This document shows positions 1-8,957 of a stretch of 64,000 bases of DNA, one piece after another. The notes beneath the pieces are model-generated. The model did not search any database and was not told where the DNA came from. It worked only from the letters and a program-made list of their open reading frames with translations. Made by a program: the position numbers and the translations under genes. The stretch is from contig BSBN01001753.1 in NCBI GenBank assembly GCA_027924645.1, positions 1,116,001 through 1,180,000 on the forward strand. The letters are read 5' to 3'. Within the stretch, counting starts at the first letter, position 1. The number at the start of each line of letters is the position of its first letter. The stretch comes from Cunninghamia lanceolata. Lineage: Eukaryota; Streptophyta; Pinopsida; Cupressales; Cupressaceae.

Positions 1-225
1 TACTTATGTCATTTTATATGTCATGTTTTCTACACTAATGTGTATATTGTTTAATTATACTAATAGGTGGAGCTACAATCTAGTCTTGATCATAGGAGGC
101 TTGATCAATGAAGGCTAGCTATCAATTATGAGATTTGTTCTTCATTTTCTCAATGGGGAAATAGTCACCAATTATTTGATGACACTCCATAGTTATTATG
201 TATAGACATTTTATTGTATGCCTTC

Positions 226-403
226 ATGGCATGTGGCATAGATTTGTGTTTTGTTGATGTATATCATTATATGTCTATATGCCTTTATTTAGACATTAAT
301 TGTATGTTTATATGGCATGTAGACATAGATTTGTATTTTGCTAATGTATATCTTTGTATGACTATATGCCTTTGTTTAGACATTCATTGTACATCTATAT
401 GGC
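226..403. repeat. 86-bp tandem duplication
   Basis: Two successive units start with ATGGCATGT/ATGGCATGTAG at 226 and 312, and a third begins at 399. Both contain the same ordered blocks (ATAGATTTGT, GATGTATATC/AATGTATATC, ATATGCCTTT, TTAGACATT). A partial earlier unit may precede 226. The 71-codon open frame across it is a by-product of the repeat and is not a gene. Confidence 0.7.
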
Positions 404-703
404 ATTGTAATCTTGCTATCAATATATGACATTTTCATTATTTTATGCATTCCTTCATGGCCTTAATGAGATAAATATATAAATATTTTGTATGTATTCA
501 TGGCTTAAATGGTTTGAATAATAAGGCTTAAACTTACTTAATGTTGAGAGTGATCATAAATAGTTTTAATGGTTTTAATGCTCACTTAAAACTTAATATT
601 GCTTTCATTCTTGATATGTAATTAAAAAAAGATTCTTGTGTGTCCTATCTACCTTAGTTTGTTAATCCATTATTGTAGTTTACATTTGCAAATTTTATAG
701 AAT

Positions 704-757
704 CCTCTCCCCCCTCTCCCTCTCTCTCTCTCTCTCTATCTCTCCCCCCATCTCTCT
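704..757. repeat. CT-rich microsatellite
   Basis: Uninterrupted pyrimidine run of CT dinucleotides flanked by short C runs. Confidence 0.85.
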
Positions 758-1071
758 ACCTTTGTTTGGTAATTTTAGAGCTTGATAAATGTTTGTACTT
801 GCATGGACAATGATAAGGGATCCTATGTGAGGCTATAAATCCTCTACAATAGCAATTTATAAGTTATAGAAGGTTGAAAATGTATAACACAATGAGAGTT
901 CAATGTATTCATATAGATATCAAAATTCTAAATAGTGATTAACAAAGGTTTATATGGTTATCATGTAATGTAAAAAAACAAAAGTAAGATTGTTTGAGAC
1001 TTTATAAGGTCTCTAGTAACGCACATAGGCCTTGTAATTTATCAGCAATATGCCATTTTTTGTAGGTATGT

Positions 1072-1862
1072 GGCTCTTAAGAGACTTTGTCAGACTAAGG
1101 TAGCTCAAAAGGATCAAGATGTATAAATAGCTCTTTGACATCTCTAATAGAATTAAACATCCCACTTAGATGTGTTGGCATGATCATTTTAGTGTGACAA
1201 GGTGTGGAATGCAAAATATCACTCTGAACACAATTTCATTGAAAGAAATTGAAGCATTTTACAACATTGCATTCGTCACTATTGTGGGTAAATAAATTTG
1301 AGTTGAGAAAAACTAAGATATGTTTTTATATATGGAACCGACATCCACCTATAGGTTTAGATGAGAGATTGTTGGGTGCCATGGTTTGAGAGAATAGTGA
1401 TACCAAATTTTGACACTTTTTTGGTCTCAAGGCTCTTAAGAGACTTTGCCAAACCAATGTAGTCTAAAATAATTAGAGCACTTGGATAGAGAAAGGAAAC
1501 CTTCAATAGCATTAAACAACCCACCTAGATGTGTTTTCATAGTCGATTCCATGCCATGAGGTGCAAGATGTAAAATATTGATCCTAGCACCCTTTTCACT
1601 AAATGAAATTGAAGCATTTTGCAACTTTGTGTTTGTTATTGTTGTGAGAAAATGAATAAGAATTAAGAAAAATGTGAGAGGATTCTATAGGTGGACCAAC
1701 ATTCACCTATAGGTTTAGACAAGAGATTCCTAGGTGCCACAATTTAAGAGAATAGTCACACCAAAGTTTGGTAGTTTTTTTATCTCAAGGCTCTTAAGAG
1801 ACTTTACTAGACCGATGTAGCCCAGAAGGATTGGGACACTTAAATAGTGAAATAGTGTCTCC
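1072..1862. repeat. ~358-bp satellite array, part A
   Basis: Landmark GGCTCTTAAGAGACTTT recurs at 1072, 1431 and 1789, giving periods of 359 and 358 bp. Each monomer also contains, in the same order, a block near GATGTAGCCCAGAAGGATC, a CACCTAGATGTGTTGG-like block, a CTAGCACCCTTTCACT-like block, a GAAATTGAAGCATTTTGCAA-like block and a CCACCTATAGGTTTAGA block. The array is cut by Element 1 at 1868 and resumes at 8958. Monomers have drifted, so this is old satellite DNA. Confidence 0.85.
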
Positions 1863-2521
1863 ACTAGTGTTGCAAGTATGAGGTTATCCAGTGTTGTCAT
1901 TGATGTCAACATACTCATATTTCATTAACAAGAAGGATTTGATGAGCTGTGTGCTGAGGATATTGAGAAAATTAGTCTCAGTCAGGAACAGTGAAGAACA
2001 GTGATGAGAAGAAGGTAAATGTACTATATAGGATGAGAACCGGAGGATGCGGATTAAAGGGTTAGTAGATATGAGTCTTGAGATGCTACAGTTGAGATTT
2101 CAGAGGTCCGCATGAAGATCTGAAGGAGTTGTGGCTGCCGGTATAGAATCGGGTCCGGCAAGTATCCGGAGGTGACAGAGGATCACAAAAAGGTCCGGTG
2201 AGGTCCGGAATTGTATTACCCTAATCTGCGGATTGGAAGGAGTGTTTGGGATGTCCTCGTGATGTGTCATCCTGATTTGTGTATGATTTGAAGGTCCGGA
2301 AGTACCTCTTGCATTATGACAGTGGCGACAGACTGTGTTCTTGAAGTTCCGGATGAGGAAGACAAGAGATCCCAGTAAGCAGAGGAAGTGCGGAAGTATC
2401 TGGACATTCAGACAGGCTTGTGAAGGTTCTTGGATCATGTTTAGGTTGTGTTGTTGGTCCGCATTGATGGTAGAGCCCGGAATTGAAGTTATTCTTCCAG
2501 ATGAAGTTCTTGCTCTGTGTA

Positions 2522-2618
2522 GCCGACCGGATGAGTTGTTCATCCTGCGAATGTTCTTGTGATGGCCGACCGGATGTGTTATTCATCTTGCGGATACTCC
2601 TATGGTTGTTTGCCGACT
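2522..2618 (+). repeat. U3 direct repeats (43-47 bp) in Element 1 LTR
   Basis: GCCGACCGGATG begins units at 2522 and 2565, and a partial third GCCGACTTAGATG begins at 2612. They lie just upstream of the TATA box, where enhancer-like repeats are common in LTRs. The same repeats occur in the 3' LTR. Confidence 0.6.
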
Positions 2619-2647
2619 TAGATGTTTGTTCCTAAGTCGATGTCTTG

Positions 2648-2655
2648 TATAAATA
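2648..2655 (+). promoter_or_regulatory. TATA box of Element 1 5' LTR
   Basis: TATAAATA, followed by AACGG. The identical site in the 3' LTR is at 8441-8448. Transcription should start some 25-35 bp downstream, near 2680, which would place the four short hairpins in R/U5 RNA. Confidence 0.7.
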
Positions 2656-3162
2656 ACGGTTTGTGAGTTCATTTCAGTGTGTGGTGTGAGGATGAGCATG
2701 GTATAGCGAAGAAACGTGCGAAAGGCAGAGCAGAGATTGTTGGGCTTAATTGGAACTGATCCGGACATGGTAGAGATGTCATTCTCCAGTTCAAGACTGT
2801 GATTTTCATCACTTTGTAGACAGTGTGTCTCCTTGTAGGCAGTGGGCCTCTTTGTGAGCAGTGTGCTCGGGCAGTGAGCCCTTATTGGCATGTGCCATTC
2901 ATTTTTCTTTATTCTTCTAACAGAGAATAATTCTTGGGTTAATCACCCCGTGGTTTTTCCCTTAACCGGGTTTTCCACGTCAAAATCTTGGTGTTCAATG
3001 TGTTGATGCTTATCTGCTCTTGTGTTTATGTATTATGCTTCCATGGATGATTATTTGATATGCTGCTAACTAACAACAGTGAGTTAAGTGTTTGAATGAG
3101 AAGAAGTTTTATACAACTGATTCACCCCCCCCCCCTCAGTTGTATGCCCTAGATCCAACAAT

Positions 3163-3174
3163 TGGTATCAGAGC
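3163..3174 (+). other. Element 1 primer-binding site
   Basis: TGGTATCAGAGC, complementary to the 3' end of plant initiator Met-tRNA, starts 2 bp after the LTR. This is the usual arrangement in plant copia elements. Confidence 0.95.
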
Positions 3175-3217
3175 CAAGTTCCTCTGACAAGAGCTTAACC
3201 ACTTGAGGAGATCCAGG

Positions 3218-6200
3218 ATGTCGTCATACAAGAAGGATAGTCCGAAGTTCGATGGAACCAACTTCACTCTCTGGAAAGGTCGCATGAAGTGTCACTTGGA
3301 ATGCATGGGAAAAGCATACCTGGGTATGATTTCAAAACCATATGTACCTCCACAAGGTGGTCCGACAACTCTGAATGAAATCACAGAAGCTGAAAACAAT
3401 CTGCGGACCAAGGAAGCTCTTCTAAGCGCATTGAATGACTCAGATCTCTCGAATGTCATTGACCTACCCACTGCATATGAGATCCTAACTAAACTGGAAC
3501 TTCTGTATGAAGGAGATGAGTTTGTCAAAAGTGCAAGGTTGCAAAGTCTGAAAGGGAAATTTGAAAGATTGAAAATGAGAGATGATGAAAACATCACTAC
3601 CTTTATGCCAAGAGTAAATGAGCTGGTATGTGGAATCAGAAATGCTGGTGGAACTTTAGATGAAAATGAGATTGTCTGCAAAATCCTAAGATCCCTTCCT
3701 GCTGCCTACAAAATCAAAGTTGCTGCCATTGATGAATTCAGAGCCCACACAACTGTCACAAGAGAACAACTGGCTGGCAAACTAGCTGCATTTGAAATGA
3801 CCGAGTTTGGAGATGATCCTCCCAAGACTGAATCTACTTTCAAAGCCAGTGCCTATGTGAAAGGCAAACAGAGATTTGATCCGGGTGAAAACTCATCAAA
3901 GAAAATGTCATGGTATGATCAAGCAAGAAGAGACATGGAAGAAGAAGAAGCAGAAACAGCTCAACTTGAAGCCCTCATTGCAAAGAGACTGCCAAGAGGA
4001 TCCGGTAAGTATGAAGGAAAACTACCCTTTAAGTGTTTCAACTGCAATAAGATTGGTCATTTTGCCTCAAGATGTCCGGAGAGATCTGCAAGATCTAATA
4101 CTCACAGACAAAGGTTTCAAAAGAATTGCTATTATGTTCATGAAGAAGATGACAATGAAGGAGTAACAGATGATGAATCAGAACCAGGAAGCAAATCCGG
4201 AAATGAGTGGGTGTTTATAGCCATCAAGGAAGAAGATTCCTTGCTCTCTGAATCTGTCAATCACAAAGTTGTTGAAAAAGCCTTGGCTGCTCAAGTGGAA
4301 GAAAAGGATGATTGGGTTATTGACAGTGGATGTTCTCACCATATGACTGGTGACAAGAATAAGTTTTTAGACTTGGAAAGATATGAAGGAGGAATGGTAA
4401 AGTTTGGTGACAATTCTGCTGGCAGAATCAGAGGTAGGGGAACTATTTCCTTTGATGGTAAGAGCAAAACAGGAAATGTACTATATGTTGAAGGATTGAA
4501 GCACAATCTTCTCAGTGTTGGTCAGTTAGTGGACAAAGGCTATGATCTCCGGTTCAAGAATGGAAAATGCAGAATCTTTACAAGCTCCGGAACTGAAATT
4601 GCATCCGGTACTCAGACAAGAGGTAACATCTTTCATCTGGTTGGTTCAAATAAAAGTTGTTTATTTGTTCAAATTGATCAGAGTTGGTTATGGCATAGAA
4701 GAATGTGTCATGTAAATTTTGATAACATTATCAAAATAAGCAATACTCAGGCTGTGAGAGATCTTCCAAAGTTGATAAAACCTACAAATAGTGTGTGTAA
4801 AGAATGTCAGTTAGGCAAACAAAGCAGAGTCTCTTTTAAAAGCAAAGATCAGTCTTCTACCGGATTATTGGAATTAGTACATACTGATCTATGTGGTCCC
4901 ACAAGAATCAAGAGTCTGCAAGGTGATAGATATTTCATGTTATTAATTGATGATCATTCCCGGATGATGTGGGTCACCTTTCTAAAAGAAAAATCAGAAG
5001 CTTTTGAGAAGTTCAAAATCTTCAAAGCTATGGTGGAGAATCAAACCGGATTGAAACTAAAGTGTCTAAGGTCTGATAGAGGTGGTGAATTTACATCTGG
5101 TGAATTCATTGACTTTTGTGAGAAACAGGGTATAAGGAGACAGTTGTCTGCTCCTAAGACTCCACAGCAGAATGGAGTAGTTGAGAGAAAGAACCGGACC
5201 ATCCAGGAAGCTGCTAGGACAATGATGTTGGAAGCAAATGTTCCTCAAATGTTTTGGAAAGAAGCTATCAGCACTGCAGTCTACACTCTCAATCGAGTTC
5301 AAATCAGAAACAACACCGGTAAGACCCCCTATGAACTCTGGTTTGGCATCACTCCTACTGTGAAATATTTCAGAGTATTTGGTAGCAAGTGTTATATTAA
5401 AAGAGATGAAGATCTAGGAAAGTTTGATGCTAGAAGTGATGAAGGAATTTTCTTGGGCTACTCCACTCAAAGCAAAGCATACCGGTGTTACAATAAGAGA
5501 TTGAGGAAGATGATAGAAAGCACCAATGTAAAGGTTGATGAAGGAATTGAGAAGCCTTCAAGATTTTATGAGTTTGATGAAGATGACCAAGACAGTGTTC
5601 AAGGACCTCAATCCTCTCCGGTGAGACAGAGTCAGCCTGATCCGGTAAATCAGGAAGAAGAGATAGGTTTGAATGAGCCTGATCAAGAAATAGCAGTGCT
5701 GGATACTCCCAAAATTCCAAGGTATGTAAGACTGAATCACTCTGAAGATCAGATAATAGGTGACAGAAGCAAAGGTGTACAAACTAGAAGGAATATTGCT
5801 CAAGATCAGAATGAATGTTGTCTGATTTCAAAGATTGAACCTAAAACAATAAATGAAGCCTGCAATGATGAAAACTGGACCAAAGCAATGGAAGATGAAC
5901 TGATGCAAATTGAGAAAAATCATACTTGGGATCTTGTTCCCAGACCTAGAGACAGGAATGTAATTAGAACCAAGTGGGTCTTCCGGAACAAACTAAATGA
6001 AGCTGGTGAAGTAATCAGAAACAAAGCTAGATTGGTCTGCAAAGGCTACTCTCAAATAGAAGGAATTGACTTTGAAGAGACTTTTGCTCCGGTAGCAAGA
6101 ATTGAAGCAGTCAGATTACTTCTTGCATTTGCTGCCTTCAAAGACTTCAAGGTATATCAGATGGATGTCAAGTCTGCCTTCCTAAATGGTGATCTGGAAG

Positions 6201-7372
6201 AAGAAGTCTACATTGAACAACCGGATGGATTTCAATTGTCTGATAATAATGATATGGTCTGCAAGTTGAAGAAAGCTTTGTATGGATTGAAGCAAGCCCC
6301 AAGAGCATGGTATGAAAGGTTGGATAAGCATCTTGTGCAGATTGGATTCAACAAAGGTACTGCTGACAGTAACTTATATTTCAAAATTGATCATGAAAAC
6401 ATTCTGATTGTTGAAGTGTTTGTGGATGATATCATTTTTGGAGGAAGAGATAGTATGTGCAAAACTTTTGCAAATCAGATGAAAAGTGAGTTTGAAATGT
6501 CTATGCTTGGTGAAATGAATTTCTTCTTGGGTCTGCAAATTACTCAAACAAAAGAAGGGATCTTCATCTCCCAGACCAAATATGTGAAAGAATTGTTAAA
6601 GAAATTTGGTATGGAAGACTCAAAGCCTATGAACACTCCTATGGCAACCGGATGTAAGTTAAGCAAAGATGATGATTCTCCAAAGGCAGATCAGACAAAG
6701 TATAGATCAATGATTGGTGGATTGTTGTATCTCACTCAAACTAGACCAGATATAATGCAGGCTGTTGGTCTTGTGGCAAGATTCCAGGCTGATCCTAGAG
6801 AATCTCATGTTATGGCAATCAAAAGAATTTTTAGATACTTGAAAGGAACAGTTGAGTATGGTCTATGGTATCCTAGAGATCTGGATTTCTCTCTTCATGC
6901 TTACACAGATGCAGATTCGGCAGGAGATGTGGATGACCGGAAGAGCACTAGTGGTGGAGCATTCTTTTTGGGGAAGAGATTGGTTTCTTGGCTAAGCAAG
7001 AAACAAGATGCAATATCTCTGTCTACAACTGAAGCAGAATACATTGCAGCAGTAGGTAGTTGCACTCAAATCCTATGGATGAAGCAGATGCTAAGAGACA
7101 TCAAAGTTGAATATGAGGAGCCTATCACAATTTTCTGTGATAATTCAAGTGCAATTAATATTTCCAAGAATCCGGTATTGCATTCTAAGACTAAGCACAT
7201 ATCTATCAAATTTCACTTCTTGAGAGAACAAGTAAACAAGGAAGAAGTCAGATTGGAGTATGTTCCCTCCAAGGATCAGATTGCAGATATCTTTACAAAA
7301 CCTCTTCCCAAGGACTCTTTTGAATATCTCCGGGAGAAGTTAGGGGTCATGGCCCCTCCGGTGATGAACTAA
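3218..7372 (+). CDS. Ty1/copia gag-pol polyprotein, intact (1384 aa)
   Basis: The polyprotein supplies capsid, protease, integrase, reverse transcriptase and RNase H for retrotransposition. I chose the ATG at 3218 ([11 protein letters not shown]); the frame is open upstream to 3203 but without an ATG. Order: UBN2-type Gag (about residues 1-230); CCHC zinc knuckle 273-286 ([14 protein letters not shown]); protease DSG with Asp369 ([10 protein letters not shown]); integrase HHCC finger from His493; integrase DDE at Asp557, Asp620 and Glu656 (VVERKNRT); RT FVDDII with Asp1070/1071; RNase H with DADSAGD (Asp1231) and TEAEYIAA (Glu1272). No stop or frameshift interrupts it. One oddity is DADS where most copia elements have DADW. 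It could be active; that is inference. Confidence 0.97.
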   Translation: MSSYKKDSPKFDGTNFTLWKGRMKCHLECMGKAYLGMISKPYVPPQGGPTTLNEITEAENNLRTKEALLSALNDSDLSNVIDLPTAYEILTKLELLYEGDEFVKSARLQSLKGKFERLKMRDDENITTFMPRVNELVCGIRNAGGTLDENEIVCKILRSLPAAYKIKVAAIDEFRAHTTVTREQLAGKLAAFEMTEFGDDPPKTESTFKASAYVKGKQRFDPGENSSKKMSWYDQARRDMEEEEAETAQLEALIAKRLPRGSGKYEGKLPFKCFNCNKIGHFASRCPERSARSNTHRQRFQKNCYYVHEEDDNEGVTDDESEPGSKSGNEWVFIAIKEEDSLLSESVNHKVVEKALAAQVEEKDDWVIDSGCSHHMTGDKNKFLDLERYEGGMVKFGDNSAGRIRGRGTISFDGKSKTGNVLYVEGLKHNLLSVGQLVDKGYDLRFKNGKCRIFTSSGTEIASGTQTRGNIFHLVGSNKSCLFVQIDQSWLWHRRMCHVNFDNIIKISNTQAVRDLPKLIKPTNSVCKECQLGKQSRVSFKSKDQSSTGLLELVHTDLCGPTRIKSLQGDRYFMLLIDDHSRMMWVTFLKEKSEAFEKFKIFKAMVENQTGLKLKCLRSDRGGEFTSGEFIDFCEKQGIRRQLSAPKTPQQNGVVERKNRTIQEAARTMMLEANVPQMFWKEAISTAVYTLNRVQIRNNTGKTPYELWFGITPTVKYFRVFGSKCYIKRDEDLGKFDARSDEGIFLGYSTQSKAYRCYNKRLRKMIESTNVKVDEGIEKPSRFYEFDEDDQDSVQGPQSSPVRQSQPDPVNQEEEIGLNEPDQEIAVLDTPKIPRYVRLNHSEDQIIGDRSKGVQTRRNIAQDQNECCLISKIEPKTINEACNDENWTKAMEDELMQIEKNHTWDLVPRPRDRNVIRTKWVFRNKLNEAGEVIRNKARLVCKGYSQIEGIDFEETFAPVARIEAVRLLLAFAAFKDFKVYQMDVKSAFLNGDLEEEVYIEQPDGFQLSDNNDMVCKLKKALYGLKQAPRAWYERLDKHLVQIGFNKGTADSNLYFKIDHENILIVEVFVDDIIFGGRDSMCKTFANQMKSEFEMSMLGEMNFFLGLQITQTKEGIFISQTKYVKELLKKFGMEDSKPMNTPMATGCKLSKDDDSPKADQTKYRSMIGGLLYLTQTRPDIMQAVGLVARFQADPRESHVMAIKRIFRYLKGTVEYGLWYPRDLDFSLHAYTDADSAGDVDDRKSTSGGAFFLGKRLVSWLSKKQDAISLSTTEAEYIAAVGSCTQILWMKQMLRDIKVEYEEPITIFCDNSSAINISKNPVLHSKTKHISIKFHFLREQVNKEEVRLEYVPSKDQIADIFTKPLPKDSFEYLREKLGVMAPPVMN

Positions 7373-7660
7373 GATGCACTGATGTGCATCAGTCCGGTGG
7401 CTATCACAGCCATAGCTTGTGATCCGGACTAATGGGGAGCTGCAACTAAGGGGGAGCAGCTAGTATGATTCTGATGCATGAGAATTGCAAGTATGAGCCC
7501 TTTGCCATTGATGTCAAAGGGGGAGAGAAGACATGTGAAAAACAAGTGGTTGATGATCAAAGGGGGAGCAGTAAAGGAAGAGAAGACATATGAAAAGTTG
7601 AAGTTCTTGTCTTAATGGTTTTTCACATCATATGTTGCCATCAATGACAAAGGGGGAGAT
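7373..7660 (+). other. Element 1 3' untranslated segment with repeated polypurine tracts
   Basis: The region between the gag-pol stop and the 3' LTR contains four GGGGGAG-type tracts (near 7449, 7516, 7559 and 7649). The last one adjoins the LTR and is the functional PPT candidate. Two tracts are preceded by related words (TTGCCATTGATGTC and TTGCCATCAATGAC), so the segment looks built from duplications of the PPT region. Multiplied PPTs are a described trait of Sirevirus-type copia elements. Confidence 0.7.
7649..7659 (+). other. Element 1 polypurine tract
   Basis: AAAGGGGGAGA, one base before the 3' LTR. It lies within the loop-side part of an 18-bp imperfect hairpin (7633-7650 with 7687-7704). 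Confidence 0.9.
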
Positions 7661-8952
7661 TGTTGCAAGTATGAGGTTATCCAGTGTTGTCATTGATGTC
7701 AACATACTCATATTGCATTAACAAGAAGGATTTGATGAGCTGTGTGCTGAGGATATTGAGAAAATTAGTCTCAGTCAGGAACAGTGAAGAACAGTGATGA
7801 GAAGAAGGTAAATGTACTATATAGGATGAGAACCGGAGGATGCGGATTAAAGGGTTAGTAGATATGAGTCTTGAGATGCTACAGTTGAGATTTCAGAGGT
7901 CCGCATGAAGATCTGAAGGAGTTGTGGCTGCCGGTATAGAATCGGGTCCGGCAAGTATCCGGAGGTGACAGAGGATCACAAAAAGGTCCGGTGAGGTCCG
8001 GAATTGTATTACCCTAATCTGCGGATTGGAAGGAGTGTTTGGGATGTCCTCGTGATGTGTCATCCTGATTTGTGTATGATTTGAAGGTCCGGAAGTACCT
8101 CTTGCATTATGACAGTGGCGACAGACTGTGTTCTTGAAGTTCCGGATGAGGAAGACAAGAGATCCCAGTAAGCAGAGGAAGTGCGGAAGTATCCGGACAT
8201 TCAGACAGGCTTGTGAAGGTTCTTGGATCATGTTTAGGTTGTGTTGTTGGTCCGCATTGATGGTAGAGCCCGGAATTGAAGTTATTCTTCCGGATGAAGT
8301 TCTTGCTCTGTGTAGCCGACCGGATGAGTTGTTCATCCTGCGAATGTTCTTGTGATGGCCGACCGGATGTGTTATTCATCTTGCGGATACTCCTATGGTT
8401 GTTTGCCGACTTAGATGTTTGTTCCTAAGTCGATGTCTTGTATAAATAACGGTTTGTGAGTTCATTTCAGTGTGTGGTGTGAGGATGAGCATGGTATAGC
8501 GAAGAAACGTGCGAAAGGCAGAGCAGAGATTGTTGGGCTTAATTGGAACTGATCCGGACATGGTAGAGATGTCATTCTCCAGTTCAAGACTGTGATTTTC
8601 ATCACTTTGTAGACAGTGTGTCTCCTTGTAGGCAGTGGGCCTCTTTGTGAGCAATGTGCTCGGGCAGTGAGCCCTTATTGGCATGTGCCATTCATTTTTC
8701 TTTATTCTTCTAACAGAGAATAATTCTTGGGTTAATCACCCCGTGGTTTTTCCCTTAACCAGGTTTTCCACGTCAAAATCTTGGTGTTCAATGTGTTGAT
8801 GCTTATCTGCTCTTGTGTTTCTGTATTATGCTTCCATGGATGATTATTTGATATGCTGCTAACTAACAATAGTGAGTTAAGTGTTTGAATGAGAAGAAGT
8901 TTTATACAACTGATTCACCCCCCCCCCTCAGTTGTATGCCCTAGATCCAACA
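7661..8952 (+). repeat. Element 1 3' LTR
   Basis: Near-identical to 1868-3160. Differences seen by eye include G for T near 7716, CCGG for CTGG near 8193, CCGG for CCAG near 8291, CAATG for CAGTG near 8652, and one C fewer in the poly-C run near 8930. Confidence 0.95.
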
Positions 8953-8957
8953 ACTAG

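Larger units (their letters stand above)
1..1071. other. AT-rich left flank without a recognisable gene
   Basis: I see no coding region with recognisable motifs here. The only structure is an 86-bp tandem duplication and a CT-rich microsatellite, both listed separately. The ~358-bp satellite array begins at the right edge of this stretch. Confidence 0.5.
1868..3160 (+). repeat. Element 1 5' LTR
   Basis: Starts TGTTGCAAGTATGAGG and ends CTAGATCCAACA. U3 is rich in CCGG-containing words and carries a 43-47-bp direct repeat. A TATA box is at 2648. R/U5 holds four short hairpins (2819-2880), a longer CGTGG...CCACG hairpin (2949-2979) and a terminal poly-C/CTCAGTTG block. Frames of 75-147 codons inside it occur identically in the 3' LTR and are not genes. 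Confidence 0.95.
1868..8952 (+). mobile_element. Element 1: complete autonomous Ty1/copia LTR retrotransposon
   Basis: The 7085-bp element has LTRs of 1293 and 1292 bp starting TGTTGCAAG and ending CCAACA. A perfect 5-bp target-site duplication, ACTAG, lies at 1863-1867 and 8953-8957. It has a primer-binding site, one uninterrupted gag-pol frame with integrase before reverse transcriptase (the copia order), and a polypurine tract directly before the 3' LTR. By eye the LTRs differ at about seven bases plus one base in a poly-C run (about 0.5%), so insertion was recent. It sits inside the ~358-bp satellite array. Confidence 0.97.

Noticed and set aside
2100..2891. Several 75-147-codon frames on both strands
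   Set aside because: They are repeated nearly exactly at 7893-8684 because both copies are LTRs. No domain and no independent conservation.
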